From Pediococcus pentosaceus (GTDB lineage Bacteria; Bacillota; Bacilli; Lactobacillales; Lactobacillaceae): DNA of 64,000 nt. The notes beneath the pieces are model-generated. The model saw only the letters and a program-made list of their open reading frames with translations, ran no database searches and was not told where the DNA came from. Shown here in pieces: positions 33,373-42,932 of the stretch (its first letter is position 1; every line of letters begins with the position of its first letter). The position numbers and the translations under genes were made by a program. The stretch is taken from the NCBI RefSeq assembly GCF_001437285.1, contig NZ_JQBF01000003.1:1-64000 (forward strand), in the 5' to 3' direction.

Positions 33373-34860
33373 TTGGCAAAGCAAAAGATTCGAGTACGTT
33401 ATGCTCCAAGTCCAACGGGACATTTGCATATCGGAAATGCACGAACAGCCTTATTTAATTATTTGTTTGCTCGTCATTACAAAGGTAAATTTATTCTTAG
33501 AATTGAAGATACTGACCAAAGTCGGAATATCGCTGACGGAGAAAAAAGTCAGATCGATAACCTAAAATGGTTGGGAATGGATTGGGATGAAGGTCCTGAT
33601 AAACCGGGAGAATACGGTCCTTATCGTCAATCTGAACGTAAAGGTATATATCAACCACTAATTGATCAGTTAGTTGCTGAAGGTAAAGCATATGAATCAT
33701 ATATGACTGAAGAAGAACTAGCTGCTCAACGTGAAGAGCAAAAGGCAAATGGTGAAATGCCTCATTATGTTGATGAATATGCTGGATTATCACCTGAACA
33801 AAAAGAACAAAAAATTGCTGATGCTAAGGCAGCAGGAATTGAACCTGTAATTCGTTTTAAGGTGCCTACCAACACTACTTACGAATGGGATGATTTGGTT
33901 AAGGGTCATATTTCATTTGAATCTGAAACAATTGGTGGCGATTTTGTCATTCAAAAGCGTGATGGAATGCCAACTTACAACTTTGCGGTAGTTGTTGATG
34001 ATCACATGATGGAAATTAGCCATGTTTTCCGTGGGGATGACCACGTTGCAAATACTCCTAAACAATTGATGATTTATGAAGCTTTAGGATGGGGTGCTCC
34101 CCAATTTGGTCACATGAGCTTAATTATCAATACTGAAACAGGTAAGAAGTTAAGTAAACGTGATGAATCTATTCTTCAATTCATCGAACAATATCGTAGT
34201 TTAGGATATCTACCAGAAGCAATGTTGAACTTTATTATCTTGCTCGGCTGGTCACCAGTGGGAGAAAGTGAAATCTTTACTCTACGTGAATTCGTTAAGA
34301 TGTATGATGAAAAGCGTTTGAGTAAGTCACCTGCTGCTTTTGATGCTAAGAAATTGGAATGGATTAACAACCAATATGTTAAAGCTGCTGATGAAGATCG
34401 TATCATGCACTCAGCACTCCTTCAATTGATTAATGCCGGTAAGATTGAAAAGAACCCAGCACCAATGAAGGTAGAATGGGCACGTAAGTTAATCAACTTA
34501 TTTAAGCGTCAAATGAGTTATACAGCGCAAATTGTTGAATTTACAGAATTATTCTTTAATGGTCCTGAAAATATCGATGAAGAGGCTAAAGAAGAATTGG
34601 CCACGGATGATGCTCTTCCAGTATTAAAAGCATTGGAAAAACAATTCAGTGATTTGCCAGTCTTTGATACAGTTAACATTTTGGCAGCTATTAAGGCGGT
34701 TCAAAAGGAAACTGGAATTAAGGGTCGCAAACTTTGGATGCCAATTCGAATTGCTATTACCCATGAAATGCATGGACCAGAACTTCCAGAAAGTTTGGAA
34801 TTATTAGGTTATGAATTATCAATGCAACATTTACGGGCAATGATTGAAGAATTAAGCTAA
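33373..34860 (+). CDS. gltX: Glutamate--tRNA ligase
   Basis: A 495-residue class I synthetase charging tRNA-Glu and, in species with GatCAB, also tRNA-Gln. HIGH box HLHIGNA, KMSKS-type KLSKRDES and the C-terminal anticodon-binding domain are present. TTG at 33373 is preferred to GTG at 33364, since GGAGAGG (33358-33364) gives correct spacing and [16 protein letters not shown] matches relatives. A structured terminator follows. Confidence 0.96.
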   Translation: MAKQKIRVRYAPSPTGHLHIGNARTALFNYLFARHYKGKFILRIEDTDQSRNIADGEKSQIDNLKWLGMDWDEGPDKPGEYGPYRQSERKGIYQPLIDQLVAEGKAYESYMTEEELAAQREEQKANGEMPHYVDEYAGLSPEQKEQKIADAKAAGIEPVIRFKVPTNTTYEWDDLVKGHISFESETIGGDFVIQKRDGMPTYNFAVVVDDHMMEISHVFRGDDHVANTPKQLMIYEALGWGAPQFGHMSLIINTETGKKLSKRDESILQFIEQYRSLGYLPEAMLNFIILLGWSPVGESEIFTLREFVKMYDEKRLSKSPAAFDAKKLEWINNQYVKAADEDRIMHSALLQLINAGKIEKNPAPMKVEWARKLINLFKRQMSYTAQIVEFTELFFNGPENIDEEAKEELATDDALPVLKALEKQFSDLPVFDTVNILAAIKAVQKETGIKGRKLWMPIRIAITHEMHGPELPESLELLGYELSMQHLRAMIEELS

Positions 34861-34865
34861 ATATG

Positions 34866-34968
34866 AAAGAAGAACTTCAATAAAGTTAGGTGGGAGACAT
34901 GGACTCCGCTACCAAACGTTGATGCTTGGCTCAGCGACTAAAACTTTTTTGAAGCTCTTCTTTTTTAT
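34866..34968 (+). terminator. Branched terminator-like RNA between gltX and cysS
   Basis: A closing helix of about 21 bp (34866-34880 and 34882-34887 paired with 34942-34963, one mismatch) holds two hairpins, GGT..GGAG/CTCC..ACC (34889-34913) and CGTTGA/TCAGCG (34917-34936), forming a three-way junction. A T run follows the helix. It ends the gltX transcript. It lacks the T-box consensus TGGNACCGCG and I do not recognise the class. Confidence 0.7.
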
Positions 34969-34975
34969 ATTCACT

Positions 34976-35004
34976 TTGCGTTGCATACTCTTTTCAATTA
35001 TCAT
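34976..35004 (+). promoter_or_regulatory. Promoter of cysS
   Basis: TTGCGT (34976-34981), 17-base spacer, TATCAT (34999-35004). Confidence 0.55.
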
Positions 35005-35040
35005 TAGAGGTAGCTAAAAATCCCCGTAGGGAGTGAAAAA

Positions 35041-36453
35041 ATGATTAAAATTTATAATACAATGTCTAGAACTAAAGAAACTTTCAAGCCTTTAGTGGAT
35101 CATAAGGTATCAATGTACGTTTGTGGACCGACGGTATACAACTATATTCATATTGGCAACGCGCGTAGTATTATTGCCTTTGACACCATCAGGAGATATT
35201 TTGAATATCGCGGATTTGAAGTGAAATTTGTTTCAAATTTTACTGATGTTGACGATAAAATGATTAATTCAGCTCGTGAACAAGGTATTACAGTTCCAGA
35301 ATTAGCGGATCGTTATATTGGAGCTTTTAAAGAAGATGTCCAAGCTGTTAATGTAGAACCAGCGACGCTTAATCCACGGGCTACTGAGAATATCGATGAT
35401 ATTATCGCATTTATTGCAGATTTGATGGACAAGGGCTTTGCCTATGCGGTAGATGGCGATGTATACTATCGGGCACGTAAGTTTTCAAAGTATGGTGCCC
35501 TTTCGCACCAAAATATTGATGAATTAGAACAGGGTGCGAGCCAACACGTAGATGATGAAGAAACAGCTCGTAAAGAAGATCCAATTGATTTTGCGTTGTG
35601 GAAGGCAGCTAAGGGTGATGAAATTGCTTGGAAAGCACCATGGGGGATCGGACGCCCTGGATGGCATATTGAATGTTCAGTAATGTCAACCAAATATCTA
35701 GGAGATACTTTTGATATTCATGGTGGAGGAGAAGACCTTCAATTTCCGCATCATGAAAATGAAATTGCTCAAAGTGAAGCCAAAACTGGTAAACAGTTTG
35801 CTAGATACTGGATGCATAATGGTTTTGTCACAGTCGGTGATGATAATGAAAAGATGAGTAAATCTTTGGGAAACTTTGTTACGGTGCACGATTTAGTTCA
35901 AAAAATAAATCCCCAAGTCTTACGTTTCTTAATGTCGACTACTCAATATCGACGCCCAATTCAATATACACAAGCAAGTTTACAAGACGCTAAAAACAAT
36001 CTAGAAAAGCTGCAAAATGCTTTTATCAATTTGAATTATCGTTTGCAAGGTGCTCAAGGGGCAGCTGACGCAACGGTTGCTGAACAGGCTGCTCAATTAG
36101 AAACAGACTTTATTACAGCGATGGATGATGACTTTAATGCGCAAAATGGGATTACCGTTGTTTACGAGTTTGCGCGCTTAATCAATGTATATAGTGAAAA
36201 AACAGCCGTGAATGCTGAGCAAATTAATCAATTATTAACCAGCTATGCTAAAATGGCAGCTGTTTTTGGGATTGAATTGAAACAGATTGAAAATGATGAT
36301 GCTGAAATTGATGAATTAGTTAAACAACGCGATCAAGCTCGTGCAGACCGCGATTTTGAGACTAGTGATCGATTACGTAATCAATTAAAAGAAATGGGTG
36401 TTATCTTAGAGGATACGCCACAAGGAACACGTTGGAGAAAAAAAGATGAGTGA
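35041..36453 (+). CDS. cysS: Cysteine--tRNA ligase
   Basis: A 470-residue class I synthetase. The zinc Cys in [18 protein letters not shown] and the HIGH box are seen, with KMSKSLGN later and a helical C-terminal tail for anticodon binding. ATG at 35041 follows TAGGGAG. Its 3' end overlaps mrnC by 8 bases. cysE, which often lies between gltX and cysS in bacilli, is absent. Confidence 0.96.
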   Translation: MIKIYNTMSRTKETFKPLVDHKVSMYVCGPTVYNYIHIGNARSIIAFDTIRRYFEYRGFEVKFVSNFTDVDDKMINSAREQGITVPELADRYIGAFKEDVQAVNVEPATLNPRATENIDDIIAFIADLMDKGFAYAVDGDVYYRARKFSKYGALSHQNIDELEQGASQHVDDEETARKEDPIDFALWKAAKGDEIAWKAPWGIGRPGWHIECSVMSTKYLGDTFDIHGGGEDLQFPHHENEIAQSEAKTGKQFARYWMHNGFVTVGDDNEKMSKSLGNFVTVHDLVQKINPQVLRFLMSTTQYRRPIQYTQASLQDAKNNLEKLQNAFINLNYRLQGAQGAADATVAEQAAQLETDFITAMDDDFNAQNGITVVYEFARLINVYSEKTAVNAEQINQLLTSYAKMAAVFGIELKQIENDDAEIDELVKQRDQARADRDFETSDRLRNQLKEMGVILEDTPQGTRWRKKDE

Positions 36454-36859
36454 AGAGTTTAATTACCAAGCAATTAATGGAATTGCATTAGCTTATTTGG
36501 GTGATGCGGAGTACGAAGTTTTTATTAGAAGACATCTAATTAAACAGGGGCTCACCCGGCCTAATCGGTTACATCACGTTGCAACCAGATATGTATCTGC
36601 TAAAGCACAAGCAGCTTTAATTAACGCAATGGAAGCAGAAAATTTTCTTACTGAAAAAGAAATCGAAGCTTTCAAAAAGGGGCGTAATGCTAAAAGTCAT
36701 ACGTCTGCAAAAAACACATCAGTCCTTACTTACCGAATTTCAACGGGATTTGAGGCAATTGTTGGATATCTATCATTGACGAATCAAACTGAACGTTTAG
36801 CTGAATTTGCTCAATGGTGTATTGAAAAAGTCGAGGAAGGAAATTTACGTATTGAATAA
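36446..36859 (+). CDS. mrnC: Mini-ribonuclease III
   Basis: A 137-residue RNase III-like enzyme without a double-strand-RNA-binding domain; in Bacillus it matures 23S rRNA. The catalytic helix [15 protein letters not shown] with the conserved acidic residues and the C-terminal acidic part ([13 protein letters not shown]) are seen. It is translationally coupled to cysS (8-base overlap) and overlaps rlmB by 8 bases. Confidence 0.94.
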   Translation: MSEEFNYQAINGIALAYLGDAEYEVFIRRHLIKQGLTRPNRLHHVATRYVSAKAQAALINAMEAENFLTEKEIEAFKKGRNAKSHTSAKNTSVLTYRISTGFEAIVGYLSLTNQTERLAEFAQWCIEKVEEGNLRIE

Positions 36860-37610
36860 TTCAAATGAAACGCAACAACCAGATTTTGTCATTGGCCGCC
36901 ATCCAGCAATGGCTAGTTTGCAAAGTGATCATTCAATTAACAAGGTTTTTATTCAAGAAGGGCTAAAATCGGATGGAATTGGACAAATTATTGCTAAAGC
37001 AAAAAAACAAGGTCTGGTAATTCAACGAGTTACTAAGTCGAAATTGGATACATTATCGAACGGACAAAATCACCAAGGGGTGGTACTAGCGGTTGCATCC
37101 TTTGAATATGCTGAATTAGATGATATCTTCAAGTTAGCTAAAGCACGCGAAGAGGAACCCTTCATTTTAATTTTAGATGGAATTGAAGACCCGCATAACT
37201 TAGGTTCAATTTTAAGAACGGCAGATGCAGCAGGCGTTCACGGAGTAATTATTCCAAAACGACGGGCAGTTGGTTTAACCAGTACCGTAGCCAAAACTTC
37301 TGCGGGAGCAATTGAACGAGTTCCTGTCGTCCAAGTTAGCAACTTAGTTAACGCGATTAAAGAACTTAAAGAACGTGGACTTTGGATTTTTGGTACTGAT
37401 ATGAAGGGAACGGATTATCGCCGCTGGGATGCAAAAGGGGCGGTAGGTTTGATTATCGGTAACGAAGGAAAAGGTATGGCCCGCCTAACTAAGGATAATG
37501 TGGACGAAATGTTAACGATTCCGATGGTTGGTGAAATTCAAAGTTTAAATGCAAGTGTAGCAGCCGGACTTTTAATTTACCAAGGCTATAATTCAAGACA
37601 TCAACTTTAA
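36852..37610 (+). CDS. rlmB: 23S rRNA (guanosine-2'-O-)-methyltransferase, TrmH/SpoU family
   Basis: A 252-residue SPOUT methyltransferase acting on 23S rRNA. It has an N-terminal substrate-binding domain ([12 protein letters not shown]) and the three SpoU motifs [30 protein letters not shown] and [16 protein letters not shown] at 36852 is chosen (AGGAAGG at 36834-36840); the longer frame from 36807 would run deep into mrnC. It completes the cysS-mrnC-rlmB cluster. Confidence 0.92.
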   Translation: MNNSNETQQPDFVIGRHPAMASLQSDHSINKVFIQEGLKSDGIGQIIAKAKKQGLVIQRVTKSKLDTLSNGQNHQGVVLAVASFEYAELDDIFKLAKAREEEPFILILDGIEDPHNLGSILRTADAAGVHGVIIPKRRAVGLTSTVAKTSAGAIERVPVVQVSNLVNAIKELKERGLWIFGTDMKGTDYRRWDAKGAVGLIIGNEGKGMARLTKDNVDEMLTIPMVGEIQSLNASVAAGLLIYQGYNSRHQL

Positions 37611-37618
37611 AAATTAGA

Positions 37619-37652
37619 AACGAATGATTGGAATGCCAATTATTCGTTTTTT
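37619..37652 (+). terminator. Terminator after rlmB
   Basis: AACGAATGATTGG pairs with CCAATTATTCGTT (one wobble) around AATG, followed by a T run. Confidence 0.88.
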
Positions 37653-37727
37653 ATTTACGAAAAATGCGGTTAGAAAATTTTAACAACCTTGCTAAGATCG
37701 TTTCCATTGAAACAGGGAGGAAGCGTA

Positions 37728-38321
37728 ATGGCGAAACAAGGTAGTTTGGAAGAATTGGATGAGCTTGAAATAGTTCAACAAATAAAAAACAATGATTCAA
37801 GTAATTTTGAAATTCTATTTAAGCGATATATTCCAATTATTAAAAAATTAAGAACAAGATATTCGATTCGTAATCTAGAATGGGATGATTGGTTGCAAGA
37901 AGGACGCATCGTTTTCTTCAACTCGGTAGTTAATTTTGATGAAAATTTAAAAATTACTTTGGGGGCTTTTTTTCGAACTAATTTTACTAATCGAATTTAT
38001 AGTATCTTAAGATTTGAGATGGCCTATAAAAGAAAAGCGGGTCTGACGGCGCAATCGATAGAAAGTGTTGATGGTGATTTAGAAACAGCAACTAAGAAAA
38101 TTTCTAAGATTACACCGCATAGTAATTTAGTCATTAAGGAGAGTTATGCGGAATATGAATCATTGTTATCAAAATTTGAAAAAGAAGTTTCAGTGCTGTT
38201 GTTTAAAGGAAATTGCCCAGAAGAAATTGCGGAAAAACTTGGTTATGAGGTGATTAAGATCCAAAATGCGATAGTACGGTGTAAACAAAAATTAAGTGAA
38301 CAAATGTATGGTCGCCCTTAA
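37728..38321 (+). CDS. sigH: SigH/ComX-like alternative sigma factor
   Basis: A 197-residue sigma-70-family protein with region 2 (NFEILFKRYIPIIKKLRTRY, EWDDWLQEGRIVFFNSVVNFD) and a C-terminal region 4 helix-turn-helix (CPEEIAEKLGYEVIKIQNAIVR). It sits between rlmB and rpmG-secE-nusG, exactly where sigH lies in Bacillus, so orthology with SigH/ComX, which runs competence genes in lactobacilli and streptococci, is likely. ATG at 37728 has GGGAGG 7 bases upstream; the frame from 37689 is over-long. Confidence 0.85.
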   Translation: MAKQGSLEELDELEIVQQIKNNDSSNFEILFKRYIPIIKKLRTRYSIRNLEWDDWLQEGRIVFFNSVVNFDENLKITLGAFFRTNFTNRIYSILRFEMAYKRKAGLTAQSIESVDGDLETATKKISKITPHSNLVIKESYAEYESLLSKFEKEVSVLLFKGNCPEEIAEKLGYEVIKIQNAIVRCKQKLSEQMYGRP

Positions 38322-38350
38322 TTGACAATCAGGGTTGCACATGCTAAAGT
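38322..38350 (+). promoter_or_regulatory. Strong promoter of rpmG-secE(-nusG)
   Basis: A perfect TTGACA (38322-38327), 17-base spacer and TAAAGT (38345-38350) preceded by an extended -10 TGC. It begins immediately after the sigH stop codon. Confidence 0.85.
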
Positions 38351-38376
38351 TTAATTTCGATAAGGAGGGATTTTTT

Positions 38377-38526
38377 ATGTCCCAAAAGAAAGTAGCTTTA
38401 GCATGTACTGTTTGTGGTTCAAGAAACTACACAGTAGCAGCTAACCCGCAAAGAACAGACCGTTTAGAGGTTAATAAGTACTGTAAACGTTGTAACAAAC
38501 ACACTTTACACAGTGAAACAAGATAG
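38377..38526 (+). CDS. rpmG: 50S ribosomal protein L33 (zinc-binding form)
   Basis: A 49-residue ribosomal protein with two CxxC pairs (CTVCGS and CKRCNK), the zinc-containing C+ version. ATG at 38377 has AAGGAGG 8 bases upstream; the longer frame from 38335 would run into the promoter. secE follows after 12 bases. Many Firmicutes carry a second, cysteine-free L33 elsewhere for zinc shortage; that is not visible here. Confidence 0.95.
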
Positions 38527-38538
38527 GAGGCGTATTAA

Positions 38539-38709
38539 ATGTTTCGATTTTTTAAGAGCATTGGTCAAGAGATGCGAGAAGTTGACTGGCCTAATTTTAA
38601 ACAGTTAAGAAAAGACTCTTCCACTGTTATTTCAACATCGGTATTTTTTATAGCCTTCTTAGCTTTAGCCGATTGGCTAATTCAATTGTTCCTTAAGCTA
38701 TTTGTATAA
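38539..38709 (+). CDS. secE: Protein translocase subunit SecE
   Basis: A 56-residue single-span membrane protein of the SecYEG channel. It starts MFRFFKSIGQEM, has the conserved amphipathic REVDWPNFKQLRKDS and one transmembrane helix STSVFFIAFLALADWLIQLF. ATG at 38539 has AGGAGG 8 bases upstream. It lies between rpmG and nusG as in most Firmicutes. Confidence 0.96.
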   Translation: MFRFFKSIGQEMREVDWPNFKQLRKDSSTVISTSVFFIAFLALADWLIQLFLKLFV

Positions 38710-38802
38710 TGGCATAAGGTCGATTATTTTGTTATAATTTAATTTGTTGATAGAAACTTCGTGCTTACGGAGTTTTTTTATTTTGGAAAAGGAGCGCTTA
38801 AC

Positions 38803-39348
38803 TTGGAAACTGAAGAAAAAAACTGGTATGTGTTACATACATATTCTGGATATGAAAATAAAGTTAAAAATAACTTGGATTCACGTGCTAAATCAATGGG
38901 GATGGCGGAATATATTTTCCGAGTAGTTGTTCCCGAAGAAGAAGAAGTTGAAACTAAAAATGGGGAAGACAAGATTGTTAAGAAGAATGAATTTCCTGGC
39001 TATGTTTTGGTTGAAATGATTATGACTGATGATTCTTGGTACGTGGTTCGTAATACACCAGGAGTTACTGGATTTATTGGTTCCCATGGTTCTGGTAGTA
39101 AACCAACTCCACTTTTACCAGATGAAGTTGAACGTATTCTTCGTCGCCTAGGAATGACTGCTCGTCATGCTGATATCGAAGTTGAAGTAGGCGAATTAGT
39201 TAAGATCGTCGACGGTGCTTTTGAAGGTTTGACTGGTAAGATTACTGAAGTCGATAATAACAACATGAAGGTTAAAGTTAACATCGATATGTTCGGTCGA
39301 GAAACTAGTACAGAACTAGATATCGAACAAATTGATAAAATTGACTAG
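38803..39348 (+). CDS. nusG: Transcription termination/antitermination factor NusG
   Basis: A 181-residue RNA-polymerase-binding factor. The NGN domain (NWYVLHTYSGYENKVKNNL, EFPGYVLVEM, VRNTPGVTGFIG) is followed by a KOW domain (VGELVKIVDGAFEGLTGKITEVD). TTG at 38803 is chosen, with AAAGGAG 8 bases upstream; the frame from 38761 lacks a ribosome site. Confidence 0.95.
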   Translation: METEEKNWYVLHTYSGYENKVKNNLDSRAKSMGMAEYIFRVVVPEEEEVETKNGEDKIVKKNEFPGYVLVEMIMTDDSWYVVRNTPGVTGFIGSHGSGSKPTPLLPDEVERILRRLGMTARHADIEVEVGELVKIVDGAFEGLTGKITEVDNNNMKVKVNIDMFGRETSTELDIEQIDKID

Positions 39349-39356
39349 ATTTTAAT

Positions 39357-39385
39357 TTGAACAAACATTTCGGGTGTGGTATTAT
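39357..39385 (+). promoter_or_regulatory. Promoter of rplK-rplA
   Basis: TTGAAC (39357-39362), 17-base spacer, TATTAT (39380-39385) with an extended TGG. Confidence 0.8.
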
Positions 39386-39410
39386 ATCGTAGTATGCCTT
39401 GCATACTCAA

Positions 39411-39447
39411 TGTGGGAGAAGAAATATAAATCTTCATCGTGACCACA
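39411..39447 (+). promoter_or_regulatory. L1-binding rRNA-mimic element in the rplK leader
   Basis: TGTGGGAG ... TGACCACA closes with TGTGG/CCACA and has an internal GAAGA/TCTTC helix. The GTGGGAG and TGACCAC strands copy the L1-binding helix 76 of 23S rRNA, so ribosomal protein L1 could bind here and repress rplK-rplA translation. Confidence 0.65.
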
Positions 39448-39476
39448 CACGGACTTATTTTAAGGAGGTATGTCTC

Positions 39477-39902
39477 GTGGCAAAGAAAGTAGCAAACATT
39501 GTTAAATTGCAAATTCCTGCAGGAAAAGCAACTCCAGCTCCACCGGTTGGACCAGCACTTGGACAAGCAGGTATCAATATTATGGGATTTACAAAGGACT
39601 TTAACGCACGTACAGCTGACCAAGCTGGCTTGTTAATTCCTGTTGTAATCACAGTTTACGAAGACCGTTCATTCGACTTCGTTACAAAGACACCACCTGC
39701 TTCAGTTCTTTTGAAGAAAGCTGCTGGTGTAGAACACGGTTCTGGTGAACCTAACACGAACAAAGTAGCAACAGTTACTTCTGCTCAAGTTAAGGAAATC
39801 GCTGAAACAAAAATGCAAGATCTAAACGCTGCAGACGTTGAAGCTGCTATGCGCATGATCGAAGGTACAGCACGTAGTATGGGATTCGTAGTCGAAGGCT
39901 AA
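39477..39902 (+). CDS. rplK: 50S ribosomal protein L11
   Basis: A 141-residue protein of the ribosomal GTPase-associated centre. Its N-terminal domain [23 protein letters not shown] is unmistakable. GTG at 39477 has AAGGAGG 8 bases upstream and matches [12 protein letters not shown]; the frame from 39399 overlaps the leader. It is co-transcribed with rplA. Confidence 0.97.
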   Translation: MAKKVANIVKLQIPAGKATPAPPVGPALGQAGINIMGFTKDFNARTADQAGLLIPVVITVYEDRSFDFVTKTPPASVLLKKAAGVEHGSGEPNTNKVATVTSAQVKEIAETKMQDLNAADVEAAMRMIEGTARSMGFVVEG

Positions 39903-39944
39903 TACACGCACTGTCGGATACTCCACTAAAGTGGATGTATCAAA

Positions 39945-39971
39945 GTGGGAGGAAAATCCGCTATAACCACA
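39945..39971 (+). promoter_or_regulatory. Second L1-binding mimic between rplK and rplA
   Basis: GTGGGAGG ... TAACCACA pairs GTGG with CCAC and has an inner GGA/TCC helix, repeating the GTGGGAG...ACCACA pattern of the rplK leader. It ends about 23 bases before the rplA start codon, so bound L1 would hinder rplA translation. Confidence 0.6.
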
Positions 39972-39994
39972 TTTGCTAGGAGGAAAACACACAG

Positions 39995-40684
39995 ATGGCT
40001 AAAAAAGGTAAAAAGTTTCAAGACGCTGCAAAACAAGTAGAAGCTCTTAAGGCTTATGCTCCAAAAGAAGCGCTTGAATTAGTTAAGAAAATTGATTTTG
40101 CAAAGTTCGACGCTACTGTTGAAACAGTATACAAGTTGAACGTTGACACAAAGCAAGCTGACCAACAACTTCGTGGTGCCGTTGTTTTACCAAACGGTAC
40201 TGGTAAAGAACAAACAGTTATTGTATTTGCTAAGGGTGCTAAGGCTGAAGCAGCTAAAGCAGCTGGTGCAGATGTTGTTGGTGACGACGACTTAGTACAA
40301 CGTATCCAAGACGGATGGTTAGACTTTGACGTTGCAATCGCAACACCAGACATGATGGGACAAGTAGGTCGTTTAGGTCGCGTATTGGGACCTAAGAACT
40401 TAATGCCTAACCCTAAGACTGGTACAGTTACTATGGATGTTGAAAAGGCTGTTGCTGATTCTAAGTCTGGTAAGGTTACATACCGTACAGACCGTGACGG
40501 TAATGTTCATGTGCCAATTGGTAAAGTATCATTTGATGTTGACCAATTACTTGGTAACTTACAAACAATCAACGATACAATCGTTCGTTTACGTCCTGCA
40601 TCTGTTAAGGGTGCTTACGTACAAAACGTATCAGTTGCATCAACATTTGGACCAGGAGTTAAGGTTGACTTTTCTCAATTCTAA
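39995..40684 (+). CDS. rplA: 50S ribosomal protein L1
   Basis: A 229-residue protein of the L1 stalk, with [21 protein letters not shown], the family signature. ATG at 39995 has AGGAGG 11 bases upstream. L1 is the usual autogenous repressor of this operon, consistent with the two rRNA-like elements upstream. Confidence 0.97.
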   Translation: MAKKGKKFQDAAKQVEALKAYAPKEALELVKKIDFAKFDATVETVYKLNVDTKQADQQLRGAVVLPNGTGKEQTVIVFAKGAKAEAAKAAGADVVGDDDLVQRIQDGWLDFDVAIATPDMMGQVGRLGRVLGPKNLMPNPKTGTVTMDVEKAVADSKSGKVTYRTDRDGNVHVPIGKVSFDVDQLLGNLQTINDTIVRLRPASVKGAYVQNVSVASTFGPGVKVDFSQF

Positions 40685-40690
40685 AATCTC

Positions 40691-40719
40691 TTGATTTGTT
40701 CCAAACGCTGTGATATATT
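40691..40719 (+). promoter_or_regulatory. Promoter of rplJ-rplL
   Basis: TTGATT (40691-40696), 17-base spacer, TATATT (40714-40719) with an extended TGA. Confidence 0.75.
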
Positions 40720-40729
40720 ACTAAGAGTG

Positions 40730-40850
40730 AATTATAACTGAATAATTTACCTAAGACTCAGGTGGCCAGGTTTGGCCTTAATATATTGCCTGCCGAGGAA
40801 CGTATGAAACTATTCGTGTCTCAGAGTCTTTCTGGGGTACGAATTTTTTT
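40730..40850 (+). promoter_or_regulatory. Ribosomal protein L10 leader with attenuator
   Basis: The leader holds the L10-leader landmarks GGTGGCCAGG, GGCCT and TGCCTGCCGAGGAACGTA, with a closing helix AAGACTC/GAGTCTT (40753-40759/40824-40830). A 13-bp terminator (40812-40824 with 40832-40844, three G-T pairs) followed by T7 lies at its end. Binding of the L10-L12 complex is known to regulate rplJL through such leaders; the terminator suggests transcription attenuation here. Confidence 0.8.
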
Positions 40851-40883
40851 ATGGTTCAACAATCATTCAGGAGGTGAAATACA

Positions 40884-41390
40884 TTGAGTAAAGAAGCTAT
40901 CGCACAAAAAGCTGCAATCGTTGATGAAGTTGCTGAACAATTAAAGGAATCCGTTTCTGCTATTGTTGTTGATTCACGTGGTTTAACTGTTGCTGAAGTA
41001 ACAGACTTACGTAAACAACTTCGTGACGCTGGTATCAAGCTACGCGTTATCAAAAACAAAGTGTTGACACGTGCTGCTGAAAAAGCTGGTTTTGAAGGTA
41101 TGGACGACGTGTTCGTTGGTCCTTCAGCCGTTGCTTTCTCAGAAGAAGACGCTGTTGCACCTGCTAAGATTTTGAAGACTTTTGCTGACAGTAATGACAA
41201 CCTTTCAATTAAGGGTGGTATTATTGAAGGTGAAGTTGCTGATATCGATACAATTAATACATTCGCTACATTGCCTAGTCGTGAAGACTTGCTTGCAATG
41301 CTTGCTAATGAATTTATGTCACCTGTACGTGACGTTGCATATGCACTTAAAGCTGTTGCTGACAAGAAGTCTGAAGAAGACGCTGCATAA
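40884..41390 (+). CDS. rplJ: 50S ribosomal protein L10
   Basis: A 168-residue base of the ribosomal stalk, with an N-terminal rRNA-binding domain ([37 protein letters not shown]) and a C-terminal helix for L7/L12. TTG at 40884 has AGGAGGTG upstream. It is followed by rplL. Confidence 0.97.
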   Translation: MSKEAIAQKAAIVDEVAEQLKESVSAIVVDSRGLTVAEVTDLRKQLRDAGIKLRVIKNKVLTRAAEKAGFEGMDDVFVGPSAVAFSEEDAVAPAKILKTFADSNDNLSIKGGIIEGEVADIDTINTFATLPSREDLLAMLANEFMSPVRDVAYALKAVADKKSEEDAA

Positions 41391-41431
41391 GCAAATAACA
41401 TTTAATTATAATTAATTTGGAGGAAACAAAA

Positions 41432-41797
41432 ATGGCATTAGATAAAGACCAATTTATTGAAGACTTAAAAGGTGCTTCAATTACTGATTTAAACGATCTT
41501 GTTAAAGCAATCGAAGACGAATTCGGCGTTTCAGCTGCTGCTCCAGTTGCTGCAGCAGGTGCTGCTGGTGGCGCTGCTGAAGCTAAGACTTCATTCAACG
41601 TTGAACTTACTTCAGGTGGTTCAGCTAAGATCAAAGTTATCAAAGCAGTTCGCGAAATCACAGGTGCTGGCTTGAAAGACGCTAAGGACATGGTAGACAA
41701 CGCTCCTTCTGTAATTAAAGAAGACGTTTCTGAAGACGAAGCAAACGAACTTAAAGCTAAGCTTGAAGAAGCTGGCGCAACTGTAGAAGTTAAGTAA
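41432..41797 (+). CDS. rplL: 50S ribosomal protein L7/L12
   Basis: A 121-residue stalk protein with an N-terminal dimer domain, an Ala/Gly-rich hinge ([17 protein letters not shown]) and the C-terminal factor-binding domain ([24 protein letters not shown]). ATG at 41432 has GGAGG upstream; the preceding 5 codons from 41417 contain the ribosome site. Confidence 0.97.
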   Translation: MALDKDQFIEDLKGASITDLNDLVKAIEDEFGVSAAAPVAAAGAAGGAAEAKTSFNVELTSGGSAKIKVIKAVREITGAGLKDAKDMVDNAPSVIKEDVSEDEANELKAKLEEAGATVEVK

Positions 41798-41816
41798 TTT
41801 AATTTCTTAAGTTATT

Positions 41817-41857
41817 AAAAGAGCTATTTCCATTTGGATGGAAATAGCTCTTTTTTT
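41817..41857 (+). terminator. Terminator of rplJ-rplL
   Basis: A perfect 13-bp stem GAGCTATTTCCAT/ATGGAAATAGCTC with a TTGG loop and T7. Confidence 0.95.
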
Positions 41858-41913
41858 GTTTTAAAAAATATTCAAATAAAGACTTTTTGATAAATAGGAT
41901 GACAGAGCGTTAC

Positions 41914-41952
41914 AAAAAATCCAACTTCTAAAATGGAAGTTGGATTTTTTTA
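41914..41952. terminator. Bidirectional terminator, end of nrdF
   Basis: AAAAAATCCAACTTC pairs with GAAGTTGGATTTTTT. It serves nrdF on the reverse strand. Confidence 0.88.
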
Positions 41953-41959
41953 TTTGGAT

Positions 41960-42913
41960 TTAAATGTTGTAATCTTCATCACTCATAGTTTCCACATTAC
42001 CTAAACGATAACCGTTACCAACTTGTGAGAAGAAGTCATGGTTAGAAGTTCCAGTTGAAATCCCATTCATTACGATGGGATTAACATCAGCTTCAGTATC
42101 AGGGAACAATGGGTCTTGCCCTAAATTCATGAGGGCTTTGTTAGCATTATAACGCGTGAAGGTAAGAACTTCATCAGTCCAACCAACTTGGTCATACAAA
42201 GTATGAACATATTTTTCTTCGTTATCATATAAATCGTATAAGAAGTTATACATCCAATCCTTTATTTCTTGCTGTTCATTTTCACCAAGCTCTTTAAGGC
42301 CTAATTGGAATTTGTAACCAATATAAGTTCCATGAACTGATTCATCACGAAGAATTAGTTTAATAATCTCAGCCACATTGTTTAGTTGATTATGACCTAA
42401 GTAATAAAGGGGGGTGAAGAAACCAGAGTAGAATAAGAAAGTTTCTAAAAATACACTCGAAATCTTTTTCTTCAAAGGATGTTCATCATCATGATATAAC
42501 TCATAGATTCGTTTAGTTTTATTTTGAAGGAATTCTTCTGAATCACTCCAAGCAAAAATTTCATCAATTTCAGAGGGAGTATTTAAAGTCTCAAAGATTG
42601 ATGAATAACTCTTAGCATGGACCGATTCCATAAATTGAATGTTATTTAACACTGCTGTCTCGTGAGGAGTACGAATATCCTTTCTGAGAGCTGCCATTCC
42701 ATCTTGTGATTGAAGAGTATCTAACAGAGTTAGACCGCCAAATACGTGACCTACGACCCATTTGTGGTCTTCATCTAATTCACGCCAGTCACTAAGATCA
42801 TTTGAAATTGGAATACGGGTATCAAGCCAAAATTGTTCAGTCAACTTTTCCCAAGTAGCTTTATCAATTTGGTCTGAAATGGCATTCCAGTTGATTGCTT
42901 CATAGTTTTCCAT
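41960..42913 (-). CDS. nrdF: Class Ib ribonucleotide reductase, beta subunit
   Basis: A 317-residue radical-generating subunit with a dinuclear Fe or Mn site. Metal ligands are visible in LLDTLQ (Asp), NIQFMESVHAKSYS (Glu, His, with the nearby radical Tyr) and RDESVHGTYIG (Glu, His). ATG at 42913 has GGAGGA 7 bases upstream; the GTG at 42928 is part of that ribosome site. It follows nrdE by 19 bases. Confidence 0.95.
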   Translation of the reverse strand: MENYEAINWNAISDQIDKATWEKLTEQFWLDTRIPISNDLSDWRELDEDHKWVVGHVFGGLTLLDTLQSQDGMAALRKDIRTPHETAVLNNIQFMESVHAKSYSSIFETLNTPSEIDEIFAWSDSEEFLQNKTKRIYELYHDDEHPLKKKISSVFLETFLFYSGFFTPLYYLGHNQLNNVAEIIKLILRDESVHGTYIGYKFQLGLKELGENEQQEIKDWMYNFLYDLYDNEEKYVHTLYDQVGWTDEVLTFTRYNANKALMNLGQDPLFPDTEADVNPIVMNGISTGTSNHDFFSQVGNGYRLGNVETMSDEDYNI

Positions 42914-42932
42914 TAAAAAATCCTCCACTTAT

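Noticed and set aside
34866-34968. T-box leader for cysS
   Set aside because: GGTGGGAG...CTCCGCTACC superficially resembles a T-box, but TGGNACCGCG, a stem I with specifier loop and a following antiterminator/terminator choice are absent.
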